From positions 595,676 through 659,675 of the forward strand of contig NZ_JAQQXR010000002.1 of assembly GCF_028595325.1 (NCBI RefSeq): a stretch of DNA of 64,000 nt, given 5' to 3'. A program made the position numbers and the translations under genes. This document shows, in pieces, positions 20,277 to 29,217 of this stretch. Positions within the stretch are counted from its first letter, which is position 1, and every line of letters begins with the position of its first letter. The notes under the pieces were generated by a model, which worked only from the letters and a program-made list of their open reading frames with translations, did not search any database and was not told the DNA's origin. The DNA comes from Janthinobacterium fluminis. GTDB lineage: Bacteria > Pseudomonadota > Gammaproteobacteria > Burkholderiales > Burkholderiaceae_D.

Positions 20277-21911
20277 TCAGGTCGCGCCGGCGCCGCCCTC
20301 GGCGCGCAGCTTGCGCCACAGCGTGGTGCGGCTGATGCCCAGGTGGGCGGCGGCGGCGTCGCGCCGGCCGCCGAAGCGGGCCAGCGTTTGCGCCGCCGTT
20401 TCGCCGGCCGGCGCCGGGGCGGCTGAAGCGGCCACGGCCATGGCCGGCGCGCCGGGCCGCGCCAGCTCGGCCGCCACGCCCAGCACGAAGGCGGGCGTGA
20501 GCGCCTGCAGCGGCTGGGCCGCGAGGAACAGCGCCAGCCGCTCCATCAGGTTGCGCAGCTGGCGCACGTTGCCGGGCCAGCCGTAGCGGGCCAGCAACGG
20601 CGCGCAGGCGAGCAGCTCGGCGTGCAGGTTCGGGTGCGGGCGCGCGCCCAGCGCCGCCAGCGCCCCTTTCAGCGTCCATTCGGCCAGGGCGGGGATGTCG
20701 CCGGGGCGCTCGCGCAGCGCCGGCACGGCCAGGCGCAGCACGGCCAGGCGGTAGAACAGGTCGGCGCGGAAGCGGCCGTCGCCGATGCGCTGCTCCAGGT
20801 CGCAGTGGGTGGCGCTGATGATGCGCACATTGATGGAGATCGGCCGGGTGCCGCCGACGCGCACCACTTCGCGCTCTTCGAGCACGCGCAGCAGCCGCGT
20901 CTGCAGCGCCGCCGGCATTTCGCCGATTTCGTCGAGGAACAGGGTGCCGCCGTTGGCCGCCTCGAACAGGCCGGCGTGGCCGCCGCGGCGCGCGCCCGTG
21001 AAGGCGCCGTCCTCGTGGCCGAACAGCTCCGATTCGAGCAGGGACTCGGCGATGGCGCCGCAGTTGACGGCGACGAAGGGCCGGTTCGCCCCCAGCTTGC
21101 GCGGGCCTTCGCGGTGGATGGCCTGCGCCACCAATTCCTTGCCGCTGCCCGTTTCGCCCTGGATCAGCACCGTCGCCGGCGACTGCGCGTACAGCAGCAC
21201 GGCCTGGCGCAGCGCCTCCATCGCCGCCGAGTCGCCGCGCAGGTCGTTGACGCCGTGTTTGGCGCGCAGCGTGTCGGCGACGACGGCGCGGCGGCCGCGG
21301 CTCGCTTCGAGCTGGCCCAGGCGGGCCATTTCCAGCGCGTCGTCGAAGGCCAGGCGGATCGACGCGGCCGAGTAGACGAACACGCCGGTCAGGCCGGCCT
21401 CCTCGGCCAGGTCGGTGATCAGGCCGGCGCCGACGATGGCCTCGATGCCGGCCGCCTTCAGCTCGTTGATCTGGGCCCGCGCGTCCTCCTCGGTGGCGTA
21501 GGTGCGCTGGGCGATGGGGCAGCCGAAGGTGGCGCAGAATTCGGCCAGCTCCGGCATCGCGTCCTGGTAGGTGATGACGCCGATGCGCGCCGAGACGCGG
21601 CGCGCCCGCGCCAGCGCCTGCATGACGTCGAAGCCGCTGGCCTTGGCGATGATCACCGGCACGCCCAGGCGGCCCTTCAGGTAGGCGCCGTTCGAGCCGG
21701 CCGCGATGACGGCGTCGCAGCGCTCCGTGGCCATGCGCTCGCGGATGTGGCGGGCGGCGTCGTCGAAGCCGAGGTTGATCGGCTCGATCGTCGCCAGGTC
21801 GTCGTATTCCAGCGTGATGTCGCGGAACAGGTCGAACAGGCGCGACACCGAGACGGTCCAGATGACCGGCTTGTCGCCGGGGTCGGAGGGGAGGGGAGCA
21901 GGTCGGCGCAT
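20277..21911 (-). CDS. prpR: PrpR-family sigma54-dependent transcriptional activator
   Basis: A 544-aa bacterial enhancer-binding protein. Residues 1-200 form the PrpR_N sensor domain ([20 protein letters not shown], later [15 protein letters not shown]). Residues 225-460 are the AAA+ sigma54-interaction domain with Walker A GETGSGKE, the GAFTGA loop ([13 protein letters not shown]) and Walker [15 protein letters not shown]-terminal Fis-type helix-turn-helix ([16 protein letters not shown]) binds DNA. PrpR usually controls prpBCD (2-methylcitrate cycle), with 2-methylcitrate as inducer. No prp enzyme genes are in this window, so the target is uncertain. Confidence 0.9.
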   Translation of the reverse strand: MRRPAPLPSDPGDKPVIWTVSVSRLFDLFRDITLEYDDLATIEPINLGFDDAARHIRERMATERCDAVIAAGSNGAYLKGRLGVPVIIAKASGFDVMQALARARRVSARIGVITYQDAMPELAEFCATFGCPIAQRTYATEEDARAQINELKAAGIEAIVGAGLITDLAEEAGLTGVFVYSAASIRLAFDDALEMARLGQLEASRGRRAVVADTLRAKHGVNDLRGDSAAMEALRQAVLLYAQSPATVLIQGETGSGKELVAQAIHREGPRKLGANRPFVAVNCGAIAESLLESELFGHEDGAFTGARRGGHAGLFEAANGGTLFLDEIGEMPAALQTRLLRVLEEREVVRVGGTRPISINVRIISATHCDLEQRIGDGRFRADLFYRLAVLRLAVPALRERPGDIPALAEWTLKGALAALGARPHPNLHAELLACAPLLARYGWPGNVRQLRNLMERLALFLAAQPLQALTPAFVLGVAAELARPGAPAMAVAASAAPAPAGETAAQTLARFGGRRDAAAAHLGISRTTLWRKLRAEGGAGAT

Positions 21912-21938
21912 GGCGCCATTCTACGGCAGATGCCGGGC

Positions 21939-22007
21939 GGGGACAGACCACGATTTCCAGGAAATGATTTCTTGGAAATCATTTCCTGGAAATCGTGGTC
22001 TGTCCCC
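21939..22007. repeat. 69-bp perfect palindrome, REP/MITE-like copy 1
   Basis: Two 33-nt arms are perfectly complementary around a 3-nt loop. The outer 18 bases of each arm read GGGGACAGACCACGATTT on their strand; the inner part differs from copy 2. It sits 28 bp from the prpR start in the gap between two divergent genes. Confidence 0.9.
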
Positions 22008-22074
22008 AGCTGTTGCGCTTTATGACAAAATTGCCTGAATGTGGTTTATGATCGTCGCAGTGTGCGGCACCCGG

Positions 22075-22113
22075 GTCCAAGGCCGTAGTCCCAGGCCGCA
22101 GTCCAAGGCCGCA
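22075..22113 (+). repeat. Three tandem 13-bp repeats in the 5' region of the GGDEF-EAL gene
   Basis: The units GTCCAAGGCCGTA, GTCCCAGGCCGCA and GTCCAAGGCCGCA follow each other without a gap, differing at one or two positions. They lie 26-64 bases upstream of the start codon. Confidence 0.85.
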
Positions 22114-22138
22114 TTTTTTAATTGTTGCAGTGGTGTCC

Positions 22139-25100
22139 ATGAACCGAGCTCCGACCCATCCCGATTTCATCGCCGCCGCCCTAGACATGATAGGGCTGGC
22201 CGCCTGCGCCTGCGACAGCGGCGGCACGGTCGTCGCCGCCAACGCGGCGCTGGCGCGCCTGCTCGGCGTGGACGCGGCCGGGCACGCGCTGGACGAGTTT
22301 TTCGCCGCGCCGCAGCGCGCCGGCGCCGCCGCCCAGCTGCGCGCGGCGGCCGGCGCGCAGGCCGAACAGCGCTGGGACGCCAGCGTGCTGAACGCGGCCG
22401 GCGCCGCCGTCGCCGTGCAGGTCTGGGTCAAGCCGCTGCCGGAAGGCGCCGGCCTGCGCGGCGTCACCGTCGTCTTCAACGACGTCAGCGTCCACCAGCG
22501 CGACCAGACGGCGCTGCGCAAGACGCTGCTGGAGCAGCGCGCCATCCTCGAAAACGCCGCCGTCGGCATCCTCTTTTCGCGCGCCGGCGTGATCCGCGAA
22601 TGCAATATCCGCGCCGCCGAAATGTTCGGCTACGCCAGCAAGGAGTTGGCGGGCCGCGACGGCGTCACCCTCTACCCCTCGGCCGAGGCCTACGCGGCGC
22701 TGGGGCGCGCGGCCGGGCCGCCGCTCTCGACGGGGCGCTCGTTCCGCACCGAGCTGCAGTTGCGGCGCCAGGACGGCGCGCTGTTCTGGGCCCGCCTGTA
22801 CGGCCGCGCCGTCGATCCGCTCAACACGGCCGACGGCACCGTCTGGATCGTCGAGGACATCAGCGAGCACCGCCGCGACGAGGACCAGCTGCGCCGCGCC
22901 CTGCTGGAGATGCAGGCGATCATGGACAGCGCGCCGCTGGCCATCGGCTTCCAGCGCAACAAGCGCATCCTGCGCTACAACCGCCGCTTCGCTGAATTCT
23001 TCGGCCTGTCCGGCGACGACGGCGTCGGCCGGCCGGCGCGCTCACTGTACCCGTCGCCGGCGGCCTACCAGGCGGTGCTGCGCAAGGCCGGGCCGCTGCT
23101 GGCGCGCGGCCAGCCCTACCAGGCCGAGATGGAAATGCGCCGGCGCGACGGCAGCACCTTCTGGGCGCACGCCTTCGGCTATGTGATCAAGCCGGGCGGC
23201 CCGCACCAGGACACGATCTGGATTTTCGACGACCGCAGCGCGCAAAAGGCGGCCGAGGAGGCCACCAAGCAGCTGCTGCTGGAGCAAAAGGCGATCCTCG
23301 ACAACGCCTCGGTCGGCATCCTGTTCAGCAAGGAGCGCCTGATGCTCAGCTGTAATCCGCGCTTCGCCGACATGTTCGGCTACCGCCGCGACGAGCTGAC
23401 GGGGCGGCCGGCCGCCGACGTCTTCCCCTCGCCCGAGGTGTACGAGGCGTTCGGCAGGGAGGCCGCGCCGCTGCTGGGCAGCGGCCAGCCCTTCGAGAAG
23501 GGCGAGTACCTGTTCAAGCGCAAGGACGGCACGCTGTTCTGGTGCCGCGTGCGCGCCAAGGCCGTCGACCAGGAGCACAGCGAGCAGGGCACCATCTGGA
23601 TACTTGAGGACATCAGCGCCAGCCGGCAGACCCGCATGGAAGTGGAGGCGATCATGACGAACGCCTCGATGAGCATCCTGTTTACCAAGAACCGCCTGAT
23701 CACGCGCTACAACCGCGGCTTCGGCGACATGTTCGGCTATCCGGGCGACAGCGGCCTGGGCCTGCCCGGGCGGGCGCTCTACCCCTCGCAGCAATCCTAC
23801 GACTGCCTGGGCGCGGCCGCCTTCCCCGCGCTGTCGGTCGGCAAGCCCTTCCAGACCGAAGTCGAGATGCAGCGCAGCGACGGCAGCATGCTGTGGGCCC
23901 AGTTGATCGGCTACGTCGTCAACCCCAGCGAGCCGGCGCAGGGGACCATCTGGATCATCGAGGACCGCAGCGAGCAAAAGCGCGCCGAGGAATCGCTGCG
24001 CAACGCGCTGCTGGAAAACCAGGCCATCCTCGACAGCGCCGTGCTCGGCATCGCCGTCGTCGAGGGCGGCTTCAACCTGCGCAGCAACAGCAAGATGGAG
24101 GAATTGTTCGGCTACCCGCCCGGCGGCATCGTCGGCCTGTCGGTGCAGGCCCTCTACCCGGACCGGGCGGCGTGGGACGCGGCGCGGGCCGAGACGGCGC
24201 GCGACTTCAGCGCCGGCCGCGTCCACATGTCCGAATACCGGCTGCGGCGGCGCGACGGCAGCATGTTCTGGGCGCGCCTGTCGGGGCGGCCCTTCGACCT
24301 GGCCCAGGCCAACGGCCGCTCCGTCTGGCTGGTCGACGACGTCACGGCGCGCCGCGAGGCGGCCGAGGCGGTGCTGCGCGCCCGCGACGAGCTCGAGCTG
24401 CGCGTGCTGGAACGCACCGCCGAGCTGGCCGGCGCCAACGCCCTGCTGCAGGGCGAAATCGTCGAGCGCCGCCAGGCCGAGGCGCGCGTCCACCACATGG
24501 CCTACCACGACAGCCTGACGGGCTTGCCGAACCGCGCGCTGCTGTCGGACCGGCTCGACCGGGCCATGCTGGCGGCCCAGCGCCAGGAGCGCCGCCTGGC
24601 CGTCATGTTCATCGACCTGGACCGCTTCAAGACGATCAACGACTCGCTCGGCCATATGACGGGCGACAGCCTGCTCAAGGAAGTGGCCAGCCGGCTGTGC
24701 CGCGCCGTGCGCGTCAGCGACACGGTGGCGCGCCTGGGCGGCGACGAATTCGTCGTGCTGGTGCCGGGCATCCGCGGCGCCGAGGAGTCGGGCCATGTGG
24801 CGGAGAAGATCATCGAGGCGCTGGCGGCGCCGTTCCCGCTGGACGGCCACACGCTGCACATCACGCCGTCGATCGGCATCTGCGTGTATCCGGACGACGG
24901 CGCCGATGTCGACACGCTGATGCGCCACGCCGACGCGGCCATGTATTACGCCAAGGCGAGCGGGCGCAACAACTACCAGTTCTTCACGCAAAGGATGAAC
25001 CAGGCGGCGGCCCAGCATTTCGAGTTGGAGAGCAGCCTGCGCGGCGCGCTGGCGCTGCACCAGTTCGAGCTGTTCTACCAGCCCATCGTCGACACCGGCA

Positions 25101-25801
25101 CGCGCCGCCTGCACACGATGGAAGTGCTGCTGCGCTGGCGCCGCCCGGAGCACGGCCTGGTGCTGCCGGACAGCTTCATTCCCATCATCGAGGAAAACGG
25201 CTTGATCGTGCCGATCGGCGAGTGGGTGATACGCCGCGCCTGCGAGCAGAGCATGGCCTGGCTGCGCCAGGGCTGGCAGCCGGTGCCGCTGGCGGTGAAC
25301 CTGTCGCCGCGCCAGTTCATGCACCGCGACCTGGTCGGCTCGATCCGCCGCATCCTCGACGAAACGGGCATCGACCCGGCCCTGCTGGAATTCGAGATCA
25401 CCGAGACGGCGCTGATGCAGCATGGCGAGCACACCCTGGCCATCCTCGGGCAGATCAACGCGATGGGCATCCGCCTGTCGATAGACGACTTCGGCACCGG
25501 CTATTCCAGCCTGGCCTACCTGAAGCGCTTCCCGGTGAAGAAAGTGAAGATCGACCGCGCCTTCGTCAAAGACCTGGAACACAGCGCCGAGGACCGCGCC
25601 ATCGTCGCCGCCATCATTGCCCTGGCGGACAGCCTGCAACTGTCGACGGTGGCGGAGGGGGTGGAAACGGAGGCGCAGTTCGCGCTGCTGCAGCGCAACG
25701 GCTGTCGCTACGCCCAGGGCTATCTGTTCTCGCAGCCGGTGCCGCAGGCGCTGGCCGAGCGGCGCCTGGACCGGCTGGCGCGGCCCGGCGGGGGCGGCTG
25801 A
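22139..25801 (+). CDS. Multi-PAS GGDEF-EAL protein (cyclic-di-GMP turnover)
   Basis: A 1220-aa cytoplasmic signalling protein with no membrane segment. Six PAS-like units repeat about every 120-125 residues (starts near 14, 136, 261, 385, 504, 628), several with the pattern ILxNAxVGILF...YNRxFxxMFGY. A coiled coil follows, then a GGDEF domain with an intact motif (RLGGDEF, about residue 867) and an RVSD inhibitory site five residues before it. The EAL domain has the signature MEVLLRW (E-x-L-x-R kept, about 995), NLSPRQF, DDFGTGYSS (about 1116), KIDRAF and AEGVETEAQ. All catalytic residues of both activities appear present, so it may be bifunctional. ATG 22139 is preferred over two in-frame GTG codons just upstream. 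Confidence 0.93.
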   Translation: MNRAPTHPDFIAAALDMIGLAACACDSGGTVVAANAALARLLGVDAAGHALDEFFAAPQRAGAAAQLRAAAGAQAEQRWDASVLNAAGAAVAVQVWVKPLPEGAGLRGVTVVFNDVSVHQRDQTALRKTLLEQRAILENAAVGILFSRAGVIRECNIRAAEMFGYASKELAGRDGVTLYPSAEAYAALGRAAGPPLSTGRSFRTELQLRRQDGALFWARLYGRAVDPLNTADGTVWIVEDISEHRRDEDQLRRALLEMQAIMDSAPLAIGFQRNKRILRYNRRFAEFFGLSGDDGVGRPARSLYPSPAAYQAVLRKAGPLLARGQPYQAEMEMRRRDGSTFWAHAFGYVIKPGGPHQDTIWIFDDRSAQKAAEEATKQLLLEQKAILDNASVGILFSKERLMLSCNPRFADMFGYRRDELTGRPAADVFPSPEVYEAFGREAAPLLGSGQPFEKGEYLFKRKDGTLFWCRVRAKAVDQEHSEQGTIWILEDISASRQTRMEVEAIMTNASMSILFTKNRLITRYNRGFGDMFGYPGDSGLGLPGRALYPSQQSYDCLGAAAFPALSVGKPFQTEVEMQRSDGSMLWAQLIGYVVNPSEPAQGTIWIIEDRSEQKRAEESLRNALLENQAILDSAVLGIAVVEGGFNLRSNSKMEELFGYPPGGIVGLSVQALYPDRAAWDAARAETARDFSAGRVHMSEYRLRRRDGSMFWARLSGRPFDLAQANGRSVWLVDDVTARREAAEAVLRARDELELRVLERTAELAGANALLQGEIVERRQAEARVHHMAYHDSLTGLPNRALLSDRLDRAMLAAQRQERRLAVMFIDLDRFKTINDSLGHMTGDSLLKEVASRLCRAVRVSDTVARLGGDEFVVLVPGIRGAEESGHVAEKIIEALAAPFPLDGHTLHITPSIGICVYPDDGADVDTLMRHADAAMYYAKASGRNNYQFFTQRMNQAAAQHFELESSLRGALALHQFELFYQPIVDTGTRRLHTMEVLLRWRRPEHGLVLPDSFIPIIEENGLIVPIGEWVIRRACEQSMAWLRQGWQPVPLAVNLSPRQFMHRDLVGSIRRILDETGIDPALLEFEITETALMQHGEHTLAILGQINAMGIRLSIDDFGTGYSSLAYLKRFPVKKVKIDRAFVKDLEHSAEDRAIVAAIIALADSLQLSTVAEGVETEAQFALLQRNGCRYAQGYLFSQPVPQALAERRLDRLARPGGGG

Positions 25802-25814
25802 GGGCGCGGCCCGC

Positions 25815-26579
25815 TCAGCCTATGGTGGCCACCACCGGCGCGTGGTCGGACGGCTGCTCCCACTTGCGCGGCGCGCGGTCGATGACGCAGGCGGTGCAGC
25901 GCGTCGCCAGCGCCGCCGACAGCAGGATATGGTCGATGCGCAAGCCCTTGTTCAGGCGGAAGCCGAGCGCGCGGTAATCCCACCAGCTGAAGGATTTTTC
26001 GGCCTGCTCGAACAGGCGGAAGGCGTCCTGCAGGCCGATGTCGAGCAGCTTGCCGAGCGCGGCGCGCTCCCTGTCCGACACCAGTATCTGGCCGGCCCAG
26101 GCCAGCGGATCATGCACGTCGCGGTCCTCCGGCGCGATATTGTAGTCGCCGACGACGGCCATGTTTTCGTGCAGCAGCGCCTCGGCCGCCAGCCACTCGT
26201 GCAGGGCCGCCAGCCAGCCCAGCTTGTACTCGTACTTGTCGGAGTCGACGCTCTGGCCGTTCGGCACATAGGCGCAGACGACGCGCACGCCGTCTATGGT
26301 CGCCGCCAGGATGCGCTGCTGGGCGTCCTCGTAGCGCGGATTGTTCTTGACGACGTCGTGAATGGGCAGCTTCGACAGGATGGCCACGCCGTTATAGGTT
26401 TTCTGGCCGCTGAAGACGACCTGGTAGCCGGCCGCCTCGATGTCGGCGACGGGGAACTTGTCGTCCGTCAGCTTGGTTTCCTGCAGACACAGCACATCGA
26501 CGGGATTGTCGGCCAGCCATTGCAATACCTGCGGCAGGCGCACCTTCAGGGAGTTGACGTTCCAAGTGGCTATTTTCAT
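25815..26579 (-). CDS. xthA: Exodeoxyribonuclease III / AP endonuclease
   Basis: A 254-aa EEP-superfamily nuclease for base-excision repair. Motifs are the N-terminal MKIATWNVNSLKVRL (Asn for metal), LQETK, GVAIL, GDYNIAPEDRDVHDP (catalytic Asp/Asn), RIDHILLS and C-terminal SDHAPVVATI. The start at 26579 is fixed by the family N-terminus; the frame extends upstream 22 codons without family similarity. It converges on the GGDEF-EAL gene with 13 bases between stops. Confidence 0.95.
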   Translation of the reverse strand: MKIATWNVNSLKVRLPQVLQWLADNPVDVLCLQETKLTDDKFPVADIEAAGYQVVFSGQKTYNGVAILSKLPIHDVVKNNPRYEDAQQRILAATIDGVRVVCAYVPNGQSVDSDKYEYKLGWLAALHEWLAAEALLHENMAVVGDYNIAPEDRDVHDPLAWAGQILVSDRERAALGKLLDIGLQDAFRLFEQAEKSFSWWDYRALGFRLNKGLRIDHILLSAALATRCTACVIDRAPRKWEQPSDHAPVVATIG

Positions 26580-26649
26580 CATTGACCTAAGATATTGATA
26601 TTGAAGAAGTATATTGCTAGATACGGGGTAGCGGCACGATAACATAGCT

Positions 26650-26704
26650 GGGGACAGACCACGATTTTCAAGGAATTATTCCTTGAAAATCGTGGTCTGT
26701 CCCC
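26650..26704. repeat. 55-bp perfect palindrome, REP/MITE-like copy 2
   Basis: Two 27-nt arms pair perfectly around one central base. The outer GGGGACAGACCACGATTT is identical to copy 1 at 21939; the inner arm differs. It lies between divergent xthA and the STN-domain gene. Confidence 0.9.
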
Positions 26705-26795
26705 GGCTGTGCGGGCGCATGTCACGAAGCGGTAATCTGGGGTGTGTAGAGTCCGGCATATTACCTCCAACCGCGACGATCGCACCCTTAGGAAT

Positions 26796-27539
26796 ATGAC
26801 AGGCAACCCGGCATCGCCCAGTGTGCTTGCGCTGGCGGGATGCCTGATCTTTTCAGGCTTGCTGAGCGCCGCGGCGTCGGCGCGCGCGCCTGCGCCCGAG
26901 GCGCGCGCCGGCCTGCCAGCGGCGGACATGGACGGGCCCTTGTTCGATTTCGCCATTGCCGCCCAGCCGCTGGCGGCGGCGCTCAACGAGTATGCCGCCA
27001 TCGCCAACCGGCCCGCCCTGTTTGCCAGCGGCATCGTCGCCGGCCGCGCCGCGTCGGCCGTGCGGGGCCGCTATTCCGCCGAGGCGGCCTTGCGCGCGCT
27101 GCTGGAGGGCAGCGGCTTGTTCGCCGAGAGGCTGGACACGCAGGCGGGCCAGACTTTCCTGCTCAAGGAGCGGACCGCGCCGCCCGCCGCCGCGCGCGCC
27201 GGCATGGCGGCGCTGTTCGACGCCGACGGCTACGCCGGCCTGGTGCAGGCGCGCATCACGCAGGCGCTGTGCGCCGACGCGCGCACGGCGCCGGGCCGCT
27301 ACAGCGCCGTGCTGCGGTTTCGCCTGGACGCGGCCGGCCGCGTGTATGGCGCGCGCCTGCTCGGCTCCAGCGGCGACGCCGGCCGCGACCGCGCGCTGCT
27401 GGACGGTTTGCGCGGCGCGCACGTCGGCATGGCGCCGCCGGCGCCGCTGGCGCAGCAGTCCTTGACGATGATGGTCTTGCCGGCCGACGCGGACGCCGCG
27501 CCGCCGTGCGCGCCGCGGCGCGGCGGGGACGGGGTCTAG
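26796..27539 (+). CDS. Periplasmic STN-domain protein, VreA-like sensor
   Basis: A 247-aa protein. A hydrophobic export segment (residues 9-32) is followed by a secretin/TonB short N-terminal (STN) domain at about 50-115 (FDFAIAAQPLAAALNEYAAI, later RYSAEAALRALLEGSGL). The C-terminal half (about 135-235, YAGLVQARITQALCADAR, later VLRFRLDAAGRVYGARLL) has the pattern of a TonB C-terminal domain. There is no beta barrel, so this is not a TonB-dependent receptor. In cell-surface signalling the STN domain contacts the anti-sigma factor; a barrel-less STN protein next to sigma and anti-sigma genes is the VreA layout of Pseudomonas. It lies 2 bases before the sigma gene. ATG 26796 has GGA close upstream. 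Confidence 0.78.
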   Translation: MTGNPASPSVLALAGCLIFSGLLSAAASARAPAPEARAGLPAADMDGPLFDFAIAAQPLAAALNEYAAIANRPALFASGIVAGRAASAVRGRYSAEAALRALLEGSGLFAERLDTQAGQTFLLKERTAPPAAARAGMAALFDADGYAGLVQARITQALCADARTAPGRYSAVLRFRLDAAGRVYGARLLGSSGDAGRDRALLDGLRGAHVGMAPPAPLAQQSLTMMVLPADADAAPPCAPRRGGDGV

Positions 27540-27541
27540 CC

Positions 27542-28057
27542 GTGGCCGACAATGTGCAGCTGGAGCTGCTGGATTATCTGAGCAAGCGCTATGCCAACCT
27601 GAAGTTGCGGCTCACGCGCATGCTGGGCAATGGTGACATGGCCAGCGACGCGCTGCACGACACCTATCTGCGGCTGCATGGGCAGGACGAGCATGGGCCG
27701 ATCCGCAGTCCGGGCGCCTATCTGGTGCGCATGGCGCATAATATCGCCGTGGACGTGCAGCGCCGCCAGCGGCGCGCGCTGTCGGGCGAGGCGATCGACG
27801 CGCTGCTCGAAGAGATGTGCGACCCGGCGCCCGGCCCCGAGCAGGCGGCCGAGTCGCGCTCCGATCTGGACGCCTTGTTGAAGGTCATGGAGCGCATGCC
27901 TGAGCGCCGCCGCCTGATCGTCGTGATGGTGCACTGGGAGGAGGCGACGCAGAAGGAGGCGGCCGCCCGCCTGGGAGTGTCGCTGCGCACGGTGGCGTCC
28001 GAACTCAAGCGCGCCCACGAGTCGCTGAACGCTTACCTCGCCGCGGAGAAAAAATAA
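27542..28057 (+). CDS. FecI-like ECF sigma factor (VreI-like)
   Basis: A 171-aa ECF sigma70. Region 2 spans about residues 15-80 (ASDALHDTYLRLHGQDEHG, then SPGAYLVRMAHNIAVDVQRR). Region 4 is at about 115-165 (MERMPERRRLIVVMVHWEEA, then EAAARLGVSLRTVASELKRA). The GTG at 27542 starts two bases after the preceding stop; a GTG four codons later is possible. It is followed, after a 118-base gap holding a promoter-like motif, by the FecR-like anti-sigma gene. This is the sigma-anti-sigma order of cell-surface signalling systems. It presumably transcribes the anti-sigma gene and the giant exoprotein gene. Confidence 0.9.
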   Translation: MADNVQLELLDYLSKRYANLKLRLTRMLGNGDMASDALHDTYLRLHGQDEHGPIRSPGAYLVRMAHNIAVDVQRRQRRALSGEAIDALLEEMCDPAPGPEQAAESRSDLDALLKVMERMPERRRLIVVMVHWEEATQKEAAARLGVSLRTVASELKRAHESLNAYLAAEKK

Positions 28058-28086
28058 ATGCAGTCCTGGGCGTCGCCATTCGTCAT
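28049..28086 (+). promoter_or_regulatory. Candidate ECF promoter upstream of the anti-sigma gene
   Basis: An A-tract (28049-28054), a TGCA core near 28059 and CGCCATTCGTCAT (28074-28086) match the region before the exoprotein gene. The A-tract end and CGTCAT are 26 bases apart in both. CGTCAT would be the -10 element. The leader to the anti-sigma start would be about 83 nt. Confidence 0.5.
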
Positions 28087-28175
28087 CACTGTGATGGACA
28101 AACAAGACCGGCACCGGCGCAGTGGGCCGTGGGCCCCCGCTGGCGGCTATGCGCCCGGACGCGAGAAATGACACC

Positions 28176-29165
28176 ATGAACCAGACACCGCCCCCTGTTG
28201 ACGAGCGCGCCGCCCTTGCGGCGCAGGCCTGGGACTGGCTGCGCCTGCTTAATTCGGGCGATGCCGTGGCCGAGGATGCCGACCGGTTTCGTGGCTGGGT
28301 GCGTTCCAGCCCGGCCCACCGGACGGCCTACAACGAGGCCAGGCGGCGCTGGGATGGATTCAGGCAACCGGCCGGCGCCCTGCTGCGCAGCGACCCGGCC
28401 GTGGCCGCCTTCTTCCGTCCACGCGCGCAACGCCTGCCGGCGCCGGGCCGCCGCGCCTTCCTCGGCGGCGCCGTGGCGGCCGCCGTCGCCGGCGCCGCCG
28501 TGCTGCGGCCGCCGCTGGGACTGTGGCCGGCGCCCGCCGAGTGGGGCGCCGACGAGCGCACCGCCACCGGCGAACAGCGCGCGCTGGCGCTGGCCGGCGG
28601 CGTCACCGTCACGCTCAACACGCGCACCAGCGTGCGCCGGCAGACGGCCGGCGACGCCACCGTCGGCCTGGAACTCATCAGCGGCGAAGCCGCCGTCGAC
28701 GTGCGCGGCGCGGCGCAGGTGTTTGCCGTCGTCGCCGGCGCCGGCCGCAGCGTGGCCGGCTTCGGGCAGTTCGAGGTGCGCCATCTGGACGGCCGGGTGT
28801 GCGTGACCTGCCTCGACGGCAGCGTGCGCGTCGAGCACCCGGCCGGCGTCCGGGCCTTGCGGGCGCGCCAGCAAACCGTCTACGACGCGCACGCCGTGGG
28901 CGAGGTCAGCGGCGTCGATGCGGCCGCCGTGCCGGCCTGGCGCAGCGGCGTGCTGGTGTTCAACGAAACCCGGCTGGCCGATGCGCTCGACGAGATCAAC
29001 CGTTATCGGCCCGGCCGCGTCGTGCTGATGAACCAGGCCGCGCGCGGGCAGGCCGTCAGCGGGCGCTTTGCCATTGCCGCGCTGGACCTGGCCCTGGCGC
29101 AGCTCCAGCACGTCGTCGGCCTGCGCGCCCGCACGCTGCCGGGCGGCCTGACCATACTCAGCTAA
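28176..29165 (+). CDS. FecR-family anti-sigma factor (VreR-like)
   Basis: A 329-aa single-pass inner-membrane regulator. The N-terminal cytoplasmic DUF4880 part (about 14-60, AAQAWDWLRLLNSGDAVAED, then RFRGWVRSSPAHRTAYNEAR) binds sigma. One membrane helix at about 90-110 is preceded by a twin-arginine-like GRRAFLGG; Tat-dependent insertion is documented for FecR proteins. The periplasmic FecR domain is about 125-225, and the C-terminal STN-interacting/DUF4974-like part (ALDEINRYRPGRVVLMN) is about 265-320. It should hold the upstream ECF sigma inactive until signalled through the STN protein. The start is the ATG 28176, chosen over upstream in-frame ATGs because DUF4880 starts shortly after. 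Confidence 0.9.
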   Translation: MNQTPPPVDERAALAAQAWDWLRLLNSGDAVAEDADRFRGWVRSSPAHRTAYNEARRRWDGFRQPAGALLRSDPAVAAFFRPRAQRLPAPGRRAFLGGAVAAAVAGAAVLRPPLGLWPAPAEWGADERTATGEQRALALAGGVTVTLNTRTSVRRQTAGDATVGLELISGEAAVDVRGAAQVFAVVAGAGRSVAGFGQFEVRHLDGRVCVTCLDGSVRVEHPAGVRALRARQQTVYDAHAVGEVSGVDAAAVPAWRSGVLVFNETRLADALDEINRYRPGRVVLMNQAARGQAVSGRFAIAALDLALAQLQHVVGLRARTLPGGLTILS

Positions 29166-29217
29166 GCGCCGTCCCGGCCGGTTTCCCGCGCGCTGCGCCC
29201 GCCTGAAATATTAATCG

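Noticed and set aside
20083..21951. Upstream extension of the lipoprotein frame through the prpR region
   Set aside because: The lipoprotein starts at the ATG before its signal peptide; the upstream part is an out-of-frame shadow of prpR.
25796..25820. Hairpin GGCTGAG...CTCAGCC between the GGDEF-EAL gene and xthA as a terminator
   Set aside because: The stem has no adjacent T-tract on either strand, so a rho-independent terminator is not supported.
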